Assembly: GCA_018673255.1 (NCBI GenBank)
Contig: JABHDC010000193.1
Coordinates: 44,248-108,247, forward strand
Reading direction: 5' to 3'
Source of the DNA: Gemmatimonadota bacterium
GTDB taxonomy: Bacteria > Latescibacterota > UBA2968 > UBA8231
DNA: 64,000 nt
The notes under the pieces are model-generated. The model made no database searches. It had not been told where the DNA came from and worked only from the letters and a program-made list of their open reading frames with translations. The first letter of the stretch is position 1, and each line of letters starts with the position of its first letter. Both the position numbers and the translations under genes were made by a program. Of the stretch, positions 17,427 to 26,843 are shown in pieces.

Positions 17427-19198
17427 AGATCGCCAAGTGGTTCCTCGATATCTGCTCCGCAAGTGCACTCGCGTGTTCTGGTCTGTTACTCATTCTCTCC
17501 GGCTGCACAGACACCGTCGACGATCCCAACGCTTTGCGCACGGTGCCACGCGATCGGACACTGATCCTGGGCTTCGGTCCCTCGGATCAGAACTACGATT
17601 CCTTCAACCCCTTCATGCCGGGTACCCCCACGGGTACGGGTGTCGATGTGCTCTTCGAGCCCCTCTACTTCTACAACGCCTACCGGGACTCCAACAACAT
17701 TATCCCCTGGCTCGCCACCGGGCATCAGTACGACGACGAATTCACACAGGTGACGGTCCACCTTCGACAGGGTGTGACCTGGAGTGATGGCATGCCCTGG
17801 TCCGCCCACGACCTGGCCTTCACCATCCACCTGCTCAAGAGCAACGCGCCGATGCTGTCCTTCTCCACCGACATGGACATCTGGGTCGACACCGTCGAGG
17901 TCGTGGACAGTCTGACGGCGAAGATTCATCTCAAGGCACCCAATCCACGCTTCATGTTCTCCTACTTCACCTACAACTTCGGCAACGGCATACATATCGT
18001 TCCCCGGCATGTCTGGGACGGCCAGCAGGTCGACACCTTCAAGAATTACGACCCCGCCAAGGGCTGGCCCGTCGGCACCGGGCCCTACACGCTGGCCTCG
18101 GTCACGCCCCAGCAGCGCATCTGGGACCGTCGTGATGACTGGTGGGCGGCAACCACCGGCTTCCAGGATCCGCCCGCCGTGGAGCGGGTGATCTACCTGG
18201 CCAATGGCGACGAGCCGAAGTGGGTGCAGATGATCCTGACGAATCAGATGGACTCTTCGGTCGATCTGCGGCCGGCCAATATCATAGCGCTGCTGGATCA
18301 GAATCCGAACGTGACGACCTGGACGGGCAGGACCCCACCCTACGGGTACCGCGACTGGTGGCCGCCCTCGCTGGGGTTCAACGTCCTGGAACCGCCCTTC
18401 GACGATGCGAATGTGCGCTGGGCCATCAACCACGCACTGGACCGGGAGGAACTGGTCGAGATCGGCCAGCAGCAGGCGGGCGAGTCCTCCTTGCTGCCCT
18501 TCCCCGCCTTTGCGCCGCTGCGCACTTATCTGAGTGAGGTCGATGATCTGCTTGAGCGCTACCCTGTGGGCCTCCACGACCCCGATCGAAGTGCTGATTT
18601 GATGCGTGCCAGCGGCTGGTTGCGGCGCGAAGACGGCCTGTGGATGAAGGACGGACAGAGGGTCCGCATCGTGCTCGAGGGCTACCCCGGCCTGTTCCTC
18701 GACATTGCCCCGATCATGGTGCAGCAGATGCGCAACGCGGGATTCGACGCCTCGTTCCGGTTCACTTCCGATGCCGTCACCCGCATCGCCCGAGGCACGG
18801 CACGGGCCTTCATCAATGGCAATGGCGGGTCGGTGCGCGATCCCTACTTCACGCTGCGTCTCTACCACAGCCGCTACGTCAGCCCCACGGGTGTGGCTGC
18901 GGCCAGCTACTGGCGCTGGGGGAATCCCGAGTTCGATGCCGTCGTTGACGAAATGGGACAGATCTCCCCCGAGGACCCGCGCACGGTGAGGCTGTTTCGT
19001 CAGGCCATGGAGATCTGGCTGGGCGAACTGCCCTCGATCCCGCTGGTGCAGTGGTTCCATCGGGTCGCCCAGAACCAGACCTACTGGACCAACTGGCCCA
19101 GCGCCGAAGACCCCTACATGAACAGCGCCTTCTGGGTGCGCTCCTGGCTCATCGTTCTGCTGGCCCTGGAGCCAGCGCAGGCTGCCCCGTCACGATGA
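17423..19198 (+). CDS. SBP_bac_5 family solute-binding lipoprotein (oligopeptide/oligosaccharide type)
   Basis: 591 residues. An N-terminal hydrophobic segment ends in the lipobox LILSGC (Cys28). The rest follows DppA/OppA-type binding proteins: FEPLYFYNAYRD, LRQGVTWSDGMPWSAHDLAF, GWPVGTGPYTLASVTPQQRI, VRWAINHALDREELVEI and YWRWGNPEFDAVVDEMG. The ATG at 17423 overlaps the stop of the isomerase gene (ATGA). Family members bind peptides, nickel, opines or oligosaccharides and feed a two-permease, two-ATPase importer. None of those partner genes occurs in this window, so the protein is an orphan here. The C-terminal hydrophobic stretch WLIVLLALEPAQA is unusual. Confidence 0.9.
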   Translation: MKIAKWFLDICSASALACSGLLLILSGCTDTVDDPNALRTVPRDRTLILGFGPSDQNYDSFNPFMPGTPTGTGVDVLFEPLYFYNAYRDSNNIIPWLATGHQYDDEFTQVTVHLRQGVTWSDGMPWSAHDLAFTIHLLKSNAPMLSFSTDMDIWVDTVEVVDSLTAKIHLKAPNPRFMFSYFTYNFGNGIHIVPRHVWDGQQVDTFKNYDPAKGWPVGTGPYTLASVTPQQRIWDRRDDWWAATTGFQDPPAVERVIYLANGDEPKWVQMILTNQMDSSVDLRPANIIALLDQNPNVTTWTGRTPPYGYRDWWPPSLGFNVLEPPFDDANVRWAINHALDREELVEIGQQQAGESSLLPFPAFAPLRTYLSEVDDLLERYPVGLHDPDRSADLMRASGWLRREDGLWMKDGQRVRIVLEGYPGLFLDIAPIMVQQMRNAGFDASFRFTSDAVTRIARGTARAFINGNGGSVRDPYFTLRLYHSRYVSPTGVAAASYWRWGNPEFDAVVDEMGQISPEDPRTVRLFRQAMEIWLGELPSIPLVQWFHRVAQNQTYWTNWPSAEDPYMNSAFWVRSWLIVLLALEPAQAAPSR

Positions 19199-19222
19199 CT
19201 CACCCGGGAGGGGTTCTTTGAC

Positions 19223-21229
19223 ATGAAGCTGCTGGCAGTATTGACGATGGCATGTTGCCTGGGGGGATGCACACAGATGGGACCTCAACACCGGGAAGAG
19301 ATCACACAGATGCTGTCCGAACGACGGCAGGCAAATCCCGCCTGGGTTCGCGCGCAGGCCGATCCCGCCTACAGCAGGAATGACCCGGCCGACTTCTTCA
19401 CCGACCCGGTGGTCCTGGAGGAACAGCGCCGCCGAGGCGCCCGGATGGTGAAAGCGGTTGCCGCGGCAATTCAGGCCGGCGACACGAGCTACACACTGGA
19501 ACCGGGTGAGTACCGGATCGCCAGCAATAGAGGCTGGGTGTTCGACGGGGTGGAGAGATTCACCATCGACGGTTCCGGCGCACGCATCTGGTTTGAGCGC
19601 GATGATCCCAACGACGTTCCGCAACGTCTGTTCGTCCTGCACTCGAGCCATGTCACGTTCAGGAATCTCCAGATCGACTTCGATCCACCCGTCTATATCC
19701 AGGGCACGATCGAGAAGATCTCGGATGATCGCAAGACGATTGAGATGAAGATCGATCCGGCCTGGCCGAAGGTTTCGGTGCCCAAAGGCGCGTTCACCAT
19801 CTACACGCCAGAGGGCGAATACGTCCACCAGAAGTCGCGAGGTATGTTTCACCGGGGCGCGACGCTTTTGGATGGCGACAGACTGCGCGTTGAGGTCTGG
19901 GAAGGGCGTGATCTGACGCCGAATTTCGATGCAGACCGGCTCGCGTTCTTTGGCGACGACTATGCCGTCAAGCCGGGCTACCTGATCGCGCTGAACTACC
20001 GGCGCGCCCATGCGGTGACGATCAGCTACAGCGAAAGAATCACCTTCGAAGACGTTGATGTGTGGCAATCGCCCGGCGGCGGGTTCAATGAGCAATTCGG
20101 CGTCGGAGGCAATGTGTATCGTCGCTGCCGCCTGATTCGAAAACCCGGCACACGGCGGCTCCATTGCGGAACAGCCGACCACTTCCATTCACGGGCGCAA
20201 CGGGATGGTCCGCAGATCATCGGTTGCGAGGCGGGTTACACCTCGGACGACATCATCAACATCTACGGCGCCTGGCGCTGGCTGCTGAAGCAGGAGAATG
20301 CAAGAACCGTCTGGGTCGCCAGCGCCGTACCCCTGGGTGACACCCTCACGTTCTATGAGCGAGGAGAGCTGATCTACATCGACGAGGCCGAGGTCGAGAG
20401 GGTGGAGGAGGTGACCGATCCGGGTCTGCTGGCCGAAGCGCAGGCGATTCCGATTCCGGCTTCCGCGGTCCACATCGTCACCCGTGCCCCCGGCCAGATC
20501 TTCCGTGTGACGCTGAAGACCCCCATCCGCAACATCGAGGCGGAGGAGGTGCTGATCGATGCGCACAGCTACAACGCCGATCGTCTGCTGGTGAAGGACT
20601 GCTATTTCCATGACTCGTTCTCTCGCGCCCAGCTGTTCGGCGGCACGGTGAACGCCATGGTGGTGGACAACATCTGGGACCGGATGAATCAAGGGATCCA
20701 CGTATTCGAAGAGTCCTGGGCCTATTCCATGGGACCGGCCCCGAGGAACGTGACCTTCAGCGGCAACACGGTCATGAATATGGGTGCGGGAAGCGACGCG
20801 CTCACCGTGGCGCTCGTCCCCAGGGACTTCAAGTTGATGAATACGCAGCCCTCCAGGAACATCGTGATCCGCGACAACCTGTTCGTCAACTCGGCCGGCA
20901 TCACGATGCTGTATGTGGACGGTGGGGAAATCCGTGACAATACGCTGGTCGAACCACGTGGGTTCGAGCGTTACACGGGAGCGCTGGACCGGAGCAGTAG
21001 AGTATTGTTCGGGCATGCCGACTTCTTCCCCGAAGCACGCAACAGTGCCATGTCGGTCTGGTCGAGCAAGAATGTGGCGGTCAGCGGAAACTCGATCTAC
21101 TGCTCTGGGCCGCTGGATGGTTTTTCTCCGCTCGACGTGGGACAGTGGACGGAAAATGTGACTGAATCGGAGAATCGGATCTATCCGCTTGGAGAGCAGG
21201 CCAAACAGTTCGACACGAGTTCTGAATAG
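19223..21229 (+). CDS. Right-handed parallel beta-helix lipoprotein (polysaccharide lyase-like or glycosidase-like)
   Basis: 668 residues. The lipobox CCLGGC (Cys16) predicts an envelope-anchored lipoprotein. The body has repeated rungs such as FTIDGSGARIWF, VTFRNLQIDFDPPV, ITFEDVDVWQSPGGG, MVVDNIWDRMNQGIHVF, VTFSGNTVMNMG, IVIRDNLFVNSAG, and NVAVSGNSIYCSGP, the pattern of parallel beta-helix (PbH1) proteins. Such folds occur in pectate lyases, polygalacturonases, fructosidases and GH110-type enzymes, so a carbohydrate role is likely but no catalytic set is recognisable. GGGAGGGG precedes the ATG. It is 24 bases after the binding-protein gene and probably co-transcribed with it. Confidence 0.82.
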   Translation: MKLLAVLTMACCLGGCTQMGPQHREEITQMLSERRQANPAWVRAQADPAYSRNDPADFFTDPVVLEEQRRRGARMVKAVAAAIQAGDTSYTLEPGEYRIASNRGWVFDGVERFTIDGSGARIWFERDDPNDVPQRLFVLHSSHVTFRNLQIDFDPPVYIQGTIEKISDDRKTIEMKIDPAWPKVSVPKGAFTIYTPEGEYVHQKSRGMFHRGATLLDGDRLRVEVWEGRDLTPNFDADRLAFFGDDYAVKPGYLIALNYRRAHAVTISYSERITFEDVDVWQSPGGGFNEQFGVGGNVYRRCRLIRKPGTRRLHCGTADHFHSRAQRDGPQIIGCEAGYTSDDIINIYGAWRWLLKQENARTVWVASAVPLGDTLTFYERGELIYIDEAEVERVEEVTDPGLLAEAQAIPIPASAVHIVTRAPGQIFRVTLKTPIRNIEAEEVLIDAHSYNADRLLVKDCYFHDSFSRAQLFGGTVNAMVVDNIWDRMNQGIHVFEESWAYSMGPAPRNVTFSGNTVMNMGAGSDALTVALVPRDFKLMNTQPSRNIVIRDNLFVNSAGITMLYVDGGEIRDNTLVEPRGFERYTGALDRSSRVLFGHADFFPEARNSAMSVWSSKNVAVSGNSIYCSGPLDGFSPLDVGQWTENVTESENRIYPLGEQAKQFDTSSE

Positions 21230-21346
21230 CGCCAGGTCCCAACGCCGCCGCGCCCTTGCTGGTGCTCGGAAGCAACTCGATCGTGCAGCCCCAGGTGAAG
21301 GCGGCTCGGCCGGAGTCCATAAAAGGACGGACAGGGGGAGATCACG

Positions 21347-22435
21347 ATGAATCTGAAGACCAAGCCGGATCTCGAAGAGGTCAAGCGACGCTGGGACGCA
21401 TTCTGGGCGGGCGAGGTGATCCACCGTCCCATGGTCTGCGCGGCGGCGCCGAAAGACGGCACAAGAGCGTTGGTGGACACCCTCTCGACGCGCTACTGGA
21501 ACCCGTGCTCCGGAAACTACAAGGCACAACTCGACCTGCTCGATGAGTGGGCGGACAAGACGCTCTTCATGGGCGATCTGATCCCTCACGTCTCCCCAGA
21601 CCACGGTCCCGACCAGTTCGCCGCCTGGCTGGGATCGGAACTGAAGTTCAGCCCACACAGCATCGGAACCAACTGGGTGGAGCCCTCCCTCACCGACTGG
21701 GAGTCTTTCCTACCAGTGACGCTGCAGAAGGACAACGCGGTCTGGCAGAGCGTTCTGGAATACGCCTCCCTGCTGAAGGATCGGGGGAAAGGGAAGTACA
21801 TCGTAGGCATGCCGGACCTGCACTCGCATATGGACGCTCTCAGCGCCCTGCGTCATCCCGGCCAGTTGTGTCTGGATCTCTACGATATCCCGGAACGGGT
21901 GAGAGGAGGCTGCGCTCAAGTCCGGGCGTTGTATCCAGAGATCTACGAGAGCATTCGTACCGCTGGCGGCATGTCAGAGGAGACCGGCACCATTGGCTGG
22001 TTCCCCATGTGGTGCGATGGGAAGACGGCCGCCGTGCAATGCGACTTCTCCGTCTTCCTCGGCAACGACATGTGGCGCGAGTTCGTGCTGCCCGGCATCG
22101 AGGAAGAGGTCAGCTATCTCGACCGATGCTTCTACCACCTCGATGGCCTGCAGCAACTGAATCATCTTGATGATCTGCTGGCCCTGCCCCGTCTGGACGG
22201 GGTTCAGTTCGTGCCCGGCACGGGGCAGCCGGAGATGTTCTGGCGGCACTGGCGCGACGTTCTCAAGAAGATCCTCGCCGCCGGCAAGAAGGTGATCGTC
22301 TATGGCAATATGGATCTGGAGGCCGTGAAAGACGTCCACCGAGATCTCGGCGCCGAAGGTGTCATCTACGAGATCTTCGGCGCCACGCGTGACGAAATTG
22401 ATGCCATCCTCATGTGGCTGCGTAGGAACACGTGA
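21347..22435 (+). CDS. Uroporphyrinogen decarboxylase-fold protein (URO-D/MtaA-like), first copy
   Basis: 362 residues. The URO-D-like TIM-barrel is suggested by YIVGMPDLHSHMDALSALRH, WFPMWCDGKTAAVQCDFSVF, SYLDRCFYHLDGLQQLNHLD and KKVIVYGNMDLEAV. In heme synthesis URO-D decarboxylates uroporphyrinogen; MtaA-like members instead carry methyl groups to or from corrinoid or thiol cofactors. The sequence is far from heme URO-D and sits among glycosidases, so a role in heme synthesis is unlikely. GGGGGAG lies upstream of the ATG. Two more family members occur at 24398 and 33298. The true reaction in such catabolic loci is not known to me. Confidence 0.82.
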   Translation: MNLKTKPDLEEVKRRWDAFWAGEVIHRPMVCAAAPKDGTRALVDTLSTRYWNPCSGNYKAQLDLLDEWADKTLFMGDLIPHVSPDHGPDQFAAWLGSELKFSPHSIGTNWVEPSLTDWESFLPVTLQKDNAVWQSVLEYASLLKDRGKGKYIVGMPDLHSHMDALSALRHPGQLCLDLYDIPERVRGGCAQVRALYPEIYESIRTAGGMSEETGTIGWFPMWCDGKTAAVQCDFSVFLGNDMWREFVLPGIEEEVSYLDRCFYHLDGLQQLNHLDDLLALPRLDGVQFVPGTGQPEMFWRHWRDVLKKILAAGKKVIVYGNMDLEAVKDVHRDLGAEGVIYEIFGATRDEIDAILMWLRRNT

Positions 22436-22654
22436 GGGCTGCGTGGTGCGGCAACGTCAGGGGGTGGCAGCCGACTCGTCCCGACGATGACCGGAGTTAC
22501 GCGTCACATCCCAGACTACCCATGACCTTTCCCGGAACGGCGAGCCGCATGTTCTTATCCGATGAGTCGTAGGCGCCTCAACGAGAACGCGACTGCCCTA
22601 CGCCGCGGACCAAGCTCAGTTGTTGAGATCGAATGACCAGGACGGAGGGATTCA

Positions 22655-24391
22655 GTGAAACCAGCTGATCTGAGCAGGCTGACGTTCTACGGCGAACTGG
22701 CCATGCGCGCCAACCTGAACTTCGCACGGCTCGAATCCGAGAAATACTGGCCGGAGACCATCTTCGAGATGGATCAGCACGCCTGGCCCGCCGACTGGGA
22801 AGGCCGCACGATGCTTGCCCTGACGATGCACGCCCAGGTTACCAAGCGCGAGCCGGCCTTTCTCGACGCCATTCTGGAGGGTATCCCCGGGCGACTGAAC
22901 GAGAAGGGATACCTGGGTCCCGTGTACGATGACGGGGTCACCCATGAACAGGCCATGTCGGGCCATAGCTGGATGCTGCGGGCGCTGATCGAATACCACA
23001 ACTGGAAGGCAGAGCGCCAGCCCGTGCAGGCGGAGAAGTCGATGGCCCTCATCAGGAGCATCGTGGACGGGCTCTACATTCCGCAGGCCGAGAACTACAG
23101 GGACTACCCGGTCATGGAGCCGGAGCGATATGAGGATCCACGCTGGATCCTCTCACACAAACAGACGAAAACCAAGTCCCATGCGGGAACGTCGGACTGC
23201 GGCTGTGCTTTCATCGCCCTGGACGGTGCCACTGCAGCCTACGAGCTCCTCAGAGACGAAGCGCTCGAGCCGCTCATCGAGAACATGATCGCATCCTACG
23301 CCAGACTGCCGCGTGAGGAGCTGCACGTGCAGACCCATGCCACGCTCTCCGGCGTCCGCGGCATCCTGCGTTACTATCGTCTCTCCGGGGAGAAGAAACA
23401 CCTCGACCTGGCCCGCGACACCTTCCAGCTGTACAAGACCAGGGCATGGACCGATCACTACGCCAACTACAACTGGTTCGGCTTGCCACGATGGACCGAG
23501 CCCTGTGCGGTGATCGATTCTCTCATCGTTTCGCAGGAGTTGTGGGAGATCACCGGCGACGAACTGTATCTGAGAGATGCCCACCACATTCTCTACAATG
23601 CCATCGCCCACGCTCAACGTATCAATGGCGCCTTTGGTACCGACCAATGCGTCGGGGCGAAGATCAAGCAGCAGAAGGAATCCATGGACGGGACACCGTG
23701 GGAGGCCTCCGATCAGCCGATTCTCTTTGCCCGCGCACTCACCTACGAGGTGTTCTGGTGCTGCAACATGCGCGGTGGCGACGGGCTGTCACGTGCGGCG
23801 ATGTATTCGTTCTACACCGAGGACAGCACCGTGACCTTGCCCTACTACCATACCTGCAGGGCAGAGCTCAAGCTCACAGGGGGCACACTGACGCTGCACG
23901 AAGAGGCCGACTATCCCTTCAGCGGGACGGTGAGATTCCGATGTCTGGACAACACCGCCGGATCTGTGACCCTGCGCTTCTTTGCCCCCGAGGCATGGAC
24001 CAGCGGCGCTGACTCCAGGGTACTGATCAACGGTGGCGAGGTAGAGGCCTCATTCAAGGATGGTTTCGTCTGTACGACAGCTCAACTGCAGGAAGGCGAC
24101 GAGTTGGTGTTCGACTCAGACATAGGGCTTCACACCTTCGACAGCCACGAGTGCGAGCACAGCTCCCAAGACCACTTCTCCTTCCGGCACGGACCGCTGA
24201 TGCTCGGCGTGAGATCGACGCTTGAGAGCGAGGAGGCCGAGCCCGAGGAGGCGACCATCGCCCGTGAGGCCGAATGCAAGGCCCTCGGCGCGGGACGTTA
24301 CGAAGTCGGTGGCTATCTCCTGCAACCGATGTGGGGCAAGGAGAGCCTCACCCAACCGCTGGATGCATTTCAGGTTCTGTTTCCCAAGTAG
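22655..24391 (+). CDS. GH127-like beta-L-arabinofuranosidase (DUF1680-type)
   Basis: 578 residues. An alpha/alpha-toroid-like N-terminal part (DQHAWPADWEGRTMLALTMH, GHSWMLRALIEYHNWK) is followed by FWCCNMRGGDG with Cys369-Cys370. This is the paired cysteine that in the characterised enzyme HypBA1 includes the nucleophile and zinc ligands. The usual upstream E-x-C is not obvious; Asp330-Gln-Cys332 may replace it. A beta-sandwich follows (TLHEEADYPFSGTVRF, LRFFAPEAWTSG). GTG at 22655 has GGAGGGA a few bases upstream. No signal peptide. Removal of beta-linked L-arabinofuranose would feed the arabinose importer encoded at 36076-39616, which is inference. Confidence 0.82.
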   Translation: MKPADLSRLTFYGELAMRANLNFARLESEKYWPETIFEMDQHAWPADWEGRTMLALTMHAQVTKREPAFLDAILEGIPGRLNEKGYLGPVYDDGVTHEQAMSGHSWMLRALIEYHNWKAERQPVQAEKSMALIRSIVDGLYIPQAENYRDYPVMEPERYEDPRWILSHKQTKTKSHAGTSDCGCAFIALDGATAAYELLRDEALEPLIENMIASYARLPREELHVQTHATLSGVRGILRYYRLSGEKKHLDLARDTFQLYKTRAWTDHYANYNWFGLPRWTEPCAVIDSLIVSQELWEITGDELYLRDAHHILYNAIAHAQRINGAFGTDQCVGAKIKQQKESMDGTPWEASDQPILFARALTYEVFWCCNMRGGDGLSRAAMYSFYTEDSTVTLPYYHTCRAELKLTGGTLTLHEEADYPFSGTVRFRCLDNTAGSVTLRFFAPEAWTSGADSRVLINGGEVEASFKDGFVCTTAQLQEGDELVFDSDIGLHTFDSHECEHSSQDHFSFRHGPLMLGVRSTLESEEAEPEEATIAREAECKALGAGRYEVGGYLLQPMWGKESLTQPLDAFQVLFPK

Positions 24392-24397
24392 GGTGCC

Positions 24398-25468
24398 ATG
24401 AGTACTGACCGAGAAGACTTCCTGGCCACCGTCGAGCATCGCCGTCCCGGCCGCATCCTCTATCGAGCCGGCTTCACTCCGGATCTGCACCAGCGCGTCG
24501 CCGAGCATGTGGGTTCGGCGGACATCGGCAGCCACTACGGATTCATGGCGATGACGCAGTTGGTGCCGAAGCGTCCCGGCCACATCGAGCCCATCGACTA
24601 CCTGCGGTTCTATGAGGCTGATGAGCTGCCGGAGGGCACGGTCATCAGCCAGGTGGGCGCGGCGCAGATCCCCAGCGGCTACTACCACTTCTTCGGATAC
24701 GTCTCCCCCCTGCGTAAAGCCACCCATCTGCGACAGCTCGAAGAGTATCCGCTGAACGACTACGCTCAGTGGGATACTTCACACTACGAGCAGAGCATCG
24801 CTTCAGCCCGTGCCGATGGCAGGATCGTGGTCGGTGTTGTGGGGCACATGTATGAGAGTGCGTGGCAGATCAGAGGATACGAGGAGTTCCTCGTCGACAT
24901 GATGGAGCGTCCGGCTTGGGCGCAGTGTCTCCTCGACAAGCTGATCGAACAGGCCCGGTGCAAGGCGGTGGCGGCGGCCCGGGCGGGCGCCGACTACCTC
25001 CACTGTGGTGACGATGTCGCCAACCAGAACACGATGATGTTCTCGAAGCCCATGTGGGAAGCATTCATGCTCTCACGCTGGAAGCGGGTCTGGCAGGAGG
25101 TCAAGGAAGTGAACCCTGACTGCCGCATCTGGTATCACAGTGACGGCAATATCACCGAGATCGTCGGCGACCTGATCGAGGCCGGTGTAGATATCCTGAA
25201 TCCACTCCAGCCCGAGTCGCTCGACTGCGAGGCCATCCATCGCCGCTACGGCGACCGTCTGACACTCGACGGCACCATCGGCACGCAGTCCACGATGCCC
25301 TTCGGCTCAGCCGACGAGGTGCGGGCCAGAGTCAAGCAGGTCATCGAGCGATTCGGCCAGCACGGCGGCCTCATCATCTCCCCGACACACGTGCTCGAGC
25401 CGGAAGTGCCACTGGAGAACATCGACGCCCTGGTCGAGGCGTGTCGCCAATACGGGCAGTTCGAGTGA
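24398..25468 (+). CDS. Uroporphyrinogen decarboxylase-fold protein (URO-D/MtaA-like), second copy
   Basis: 356 residues. Typical of the catabolic-locus URO-D family: N-terminal REDFLATVEHRRPGRILY, central DYLHCGDDVANQNTMMFSKP, and IWYHSDGNITEIVGDLIEAG followed by VDILNPLQPE. The C-terminal GGLIISPTHVLEPEVPLENI completes the barrel. The pattern H-S-D-G-N-I before the C-terminal strands is shared with methyltransferase-type members and differs from heme URO-D. It begins 6 bases after the GH127-like gene and lies 28 bases before the GH4 gene, so it is part of the same transcript. A link between glycosidases and methyl or decarboxylase chemistry, for example on O-methylated sugars, is only a hypothesis. 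Confidence 0.87.
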   Translation: MSTDREDFLATVEHRRPGRILYRAGFTPDLHQRVAEHVGSADIGSHYGFMAMTQLVPKRPGHIEPIDYLRFYEADELPEGTVISQVGAAQIPSGYYHFFGYVSPLRKATHLRQLEEYPLNDYAQWDTSHYEQSIASARADGRIVVGVVGHMYESAWQIRGYEEFLVDMMERPAWAQCLLDKLIEQARCKAVAAARAGADYLHCGDDVANQNTMMFSKPMWEAFMLSRWKRVWQEVKEVNPDCRIWYHSDGNITEIVGDLIEAGVDILNPLQPESLDCEAIHRRYGDRLTLDGTIGTQSTMPFGSADEVRARVKQVIERFGQHGGLIISPTHVLEPEVPLENIDALVEACRQYGQFE

Positions 25469-25496
25469 CGGAAGAGGACGGACGGGAGAGTCTGCT

Positions 25497-26792
25497 ATGA
25501 GAATCGTGTTCATCGGCGCGGGAAGCGTGTTCGGCAACCGACTGGCGGTTGACGTATTGTCGCGGGAGCCACTGCAGGACACCACGCTGTGTCTGTGCGA
25601 CCTGCACGAGGGCCGTCTGGATACCGTGAGTCGATACGTCCAGGCCGTGGTCGAGGCCAACGATCTGCCGGCCAGGATCGTGACCAGCACCGAACGGCGG
25701 GAGTTGCTGAAGGACGCCGACGTGGTGGTCCTCTCCGTCGCCATCGGCGGCCCGGCCTATCACGGTCCGGTTTTCGAGGCAGAGATGGGCATCCCGAATC
25801 AGTACGGTATTGTCCAGACCGTAGGCGACACCATGGGACCGGGAGGGATCTTCCGCGCCCTGCGGACCGCGCCGCCCATGCTGGACATGATGCGTGATAT
25901 CAACGAGCTGGCCCCAAACGCCGTGATCCTCAACTACACCAACCCCATGGCCATACTCACCTGGGCGCTCGATGAGGCGGCCGAGGGTCCTCTCGTCGGG
26001 TTGTGCCACGGCGTGACGGGCAACGCCAGACACTTCGCCAACATCGCCGGCGTGCCCTTCGAGGAGGTGAACTTCACCTGTGCCGGCATCAACCACATGA
26101 CCTGGTTCACGCGCTACGAGCACTGTCACCGGGATCTTCTGCCGGCGATCCATGCGGCCCTTCGCGAGCGTTACCCGCACAGCGACCCCTATCAGTTCCG
26201 CGGCGAGCTGCTGGAGGCATTCGGCTACTACTGCACCGAGAGCGATCGACACTTCCCGGAGTACGTGCCGTGGTTCCAGAATGGTGACCGCGCGCTCTTC
26301 GAGCCCCACGTGGCCCGCACGATGGATATCAAGAACAAGCGCGCGAATATGTACGAAGACATGGGGGTCGCCCTCGAGGAGGCGGAGAGGGATAGCCTCA
26401 AACTGACTCCTTCGCACGAATCGGCGTCCGGCATCATGGAAGCCATGGTGACCAACGAGCCATACACCTTCAGCGGCAACGTGATGAATCAAGGTCTGAT
26501 CGGCAACCTGCCGCAGGGCTGCTGCGTCGAGTTGCCCTGTACCGCCGACAAGAACGGCATCCACGGTCACACCCAGGACGATCTGCCCATTCAGTGCGCC
26601 GCGCTGTGCCGGAGCAACATCATCGTGCAGGAGTTGACCGTGGAAGCGATCCGCCGGCGGAGCAAGGAGCTGGCCTTCCAGGCGCTGCTGATGGACCCTG
26701 TGACGCAGGCCAACGTGACCATCCAGCAGGCGAAGGCCATGTTCGAGGAACTCTGGGCCGCCGAGTCTGAGCTCCTGGTGGAGTACGATTGA
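25497..26792 (+). CDS. GH4 family alpha-glucosidase/alpha-galactosidase/glucuronidase
   Basis: 431 residues. The N-terminal Rossmann motif MRIVFIGAGSVFGNRLA binds NAD+. Asn149-Pro-Met151 (NYTNPMA), Cys170-His171 (GLCHGV) and Asn199-His200 (AGINHMTW) are the metal and substrate residues of the family. VMNQGLIGNLPQGCCVELPC is the conserved later block. GH4 enzymes cleave glycosides by NAD-assisted oxidation-elimination with manganese and act in the cytoplasm, often on unphosphorylated substrates in the AglA/MelA/LplD branch. GGGAGAG precedes the ATG. It follows the URO-D-like gene by 28 bases. Anomer and sugar cannot be fixed from sequence. Confidence 0.93.
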   Translation: MRIVFIGAGSVFGNRLAVDVLSREPLQDTTLCLCDLHEGRLDTVSRYVQAVVEANDLPARIVTSTERRELLKDADVVVLSVAIGGPAYHGPVFEAEMGIPNQYGIVQTVGDTMGPGGIFRALRTAPPMLDMMRDINELAPNAVILNYTNPMAILTWALDEAAEGPLVGLCHGVTGNARHFANIAGVPFEEVNFTCAGINHMTWFTRYEHCHRDLLPAIHAALRERYPHSDPYQFRGELLEAFGYYCTESDRHFPEYVPWFQNGDRALFEPHVARTMDIKNKRANMYEDMGVALEEAERDSLKLTPSHESASGIMEAMVTNEPYTFSGNVMNQGLIGNLPQGCCVELPCTADKNGIHGHTQDDLPIQCAALCRSNIIVQELTVEAIRRRSKELAFQALLMDPVTQANVTIQQAKAMFEELWAAESELLVEYD

Positions 26793-26843
26793 CTGGCTGT
26801 CGGACCACGCAGTTCATCGAGGCGATCAACGGCGAGAAGGCAC

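Noticed and set aside
17486..19060. A 524-codon open frame antisense to the solute-binding protein
   Set aside because: It is Val/Gly/Arg/His-rich with no family pattern, lies wholly over a well-supported gene, and is the expected shadow of high-GC codon use.
20189..21658. A 489-codon antisense open frame across the beta-helix and first URO-D-like genes
   Set aside because: It spans two real genes and their gap, has no recognisable domain and biased composition.
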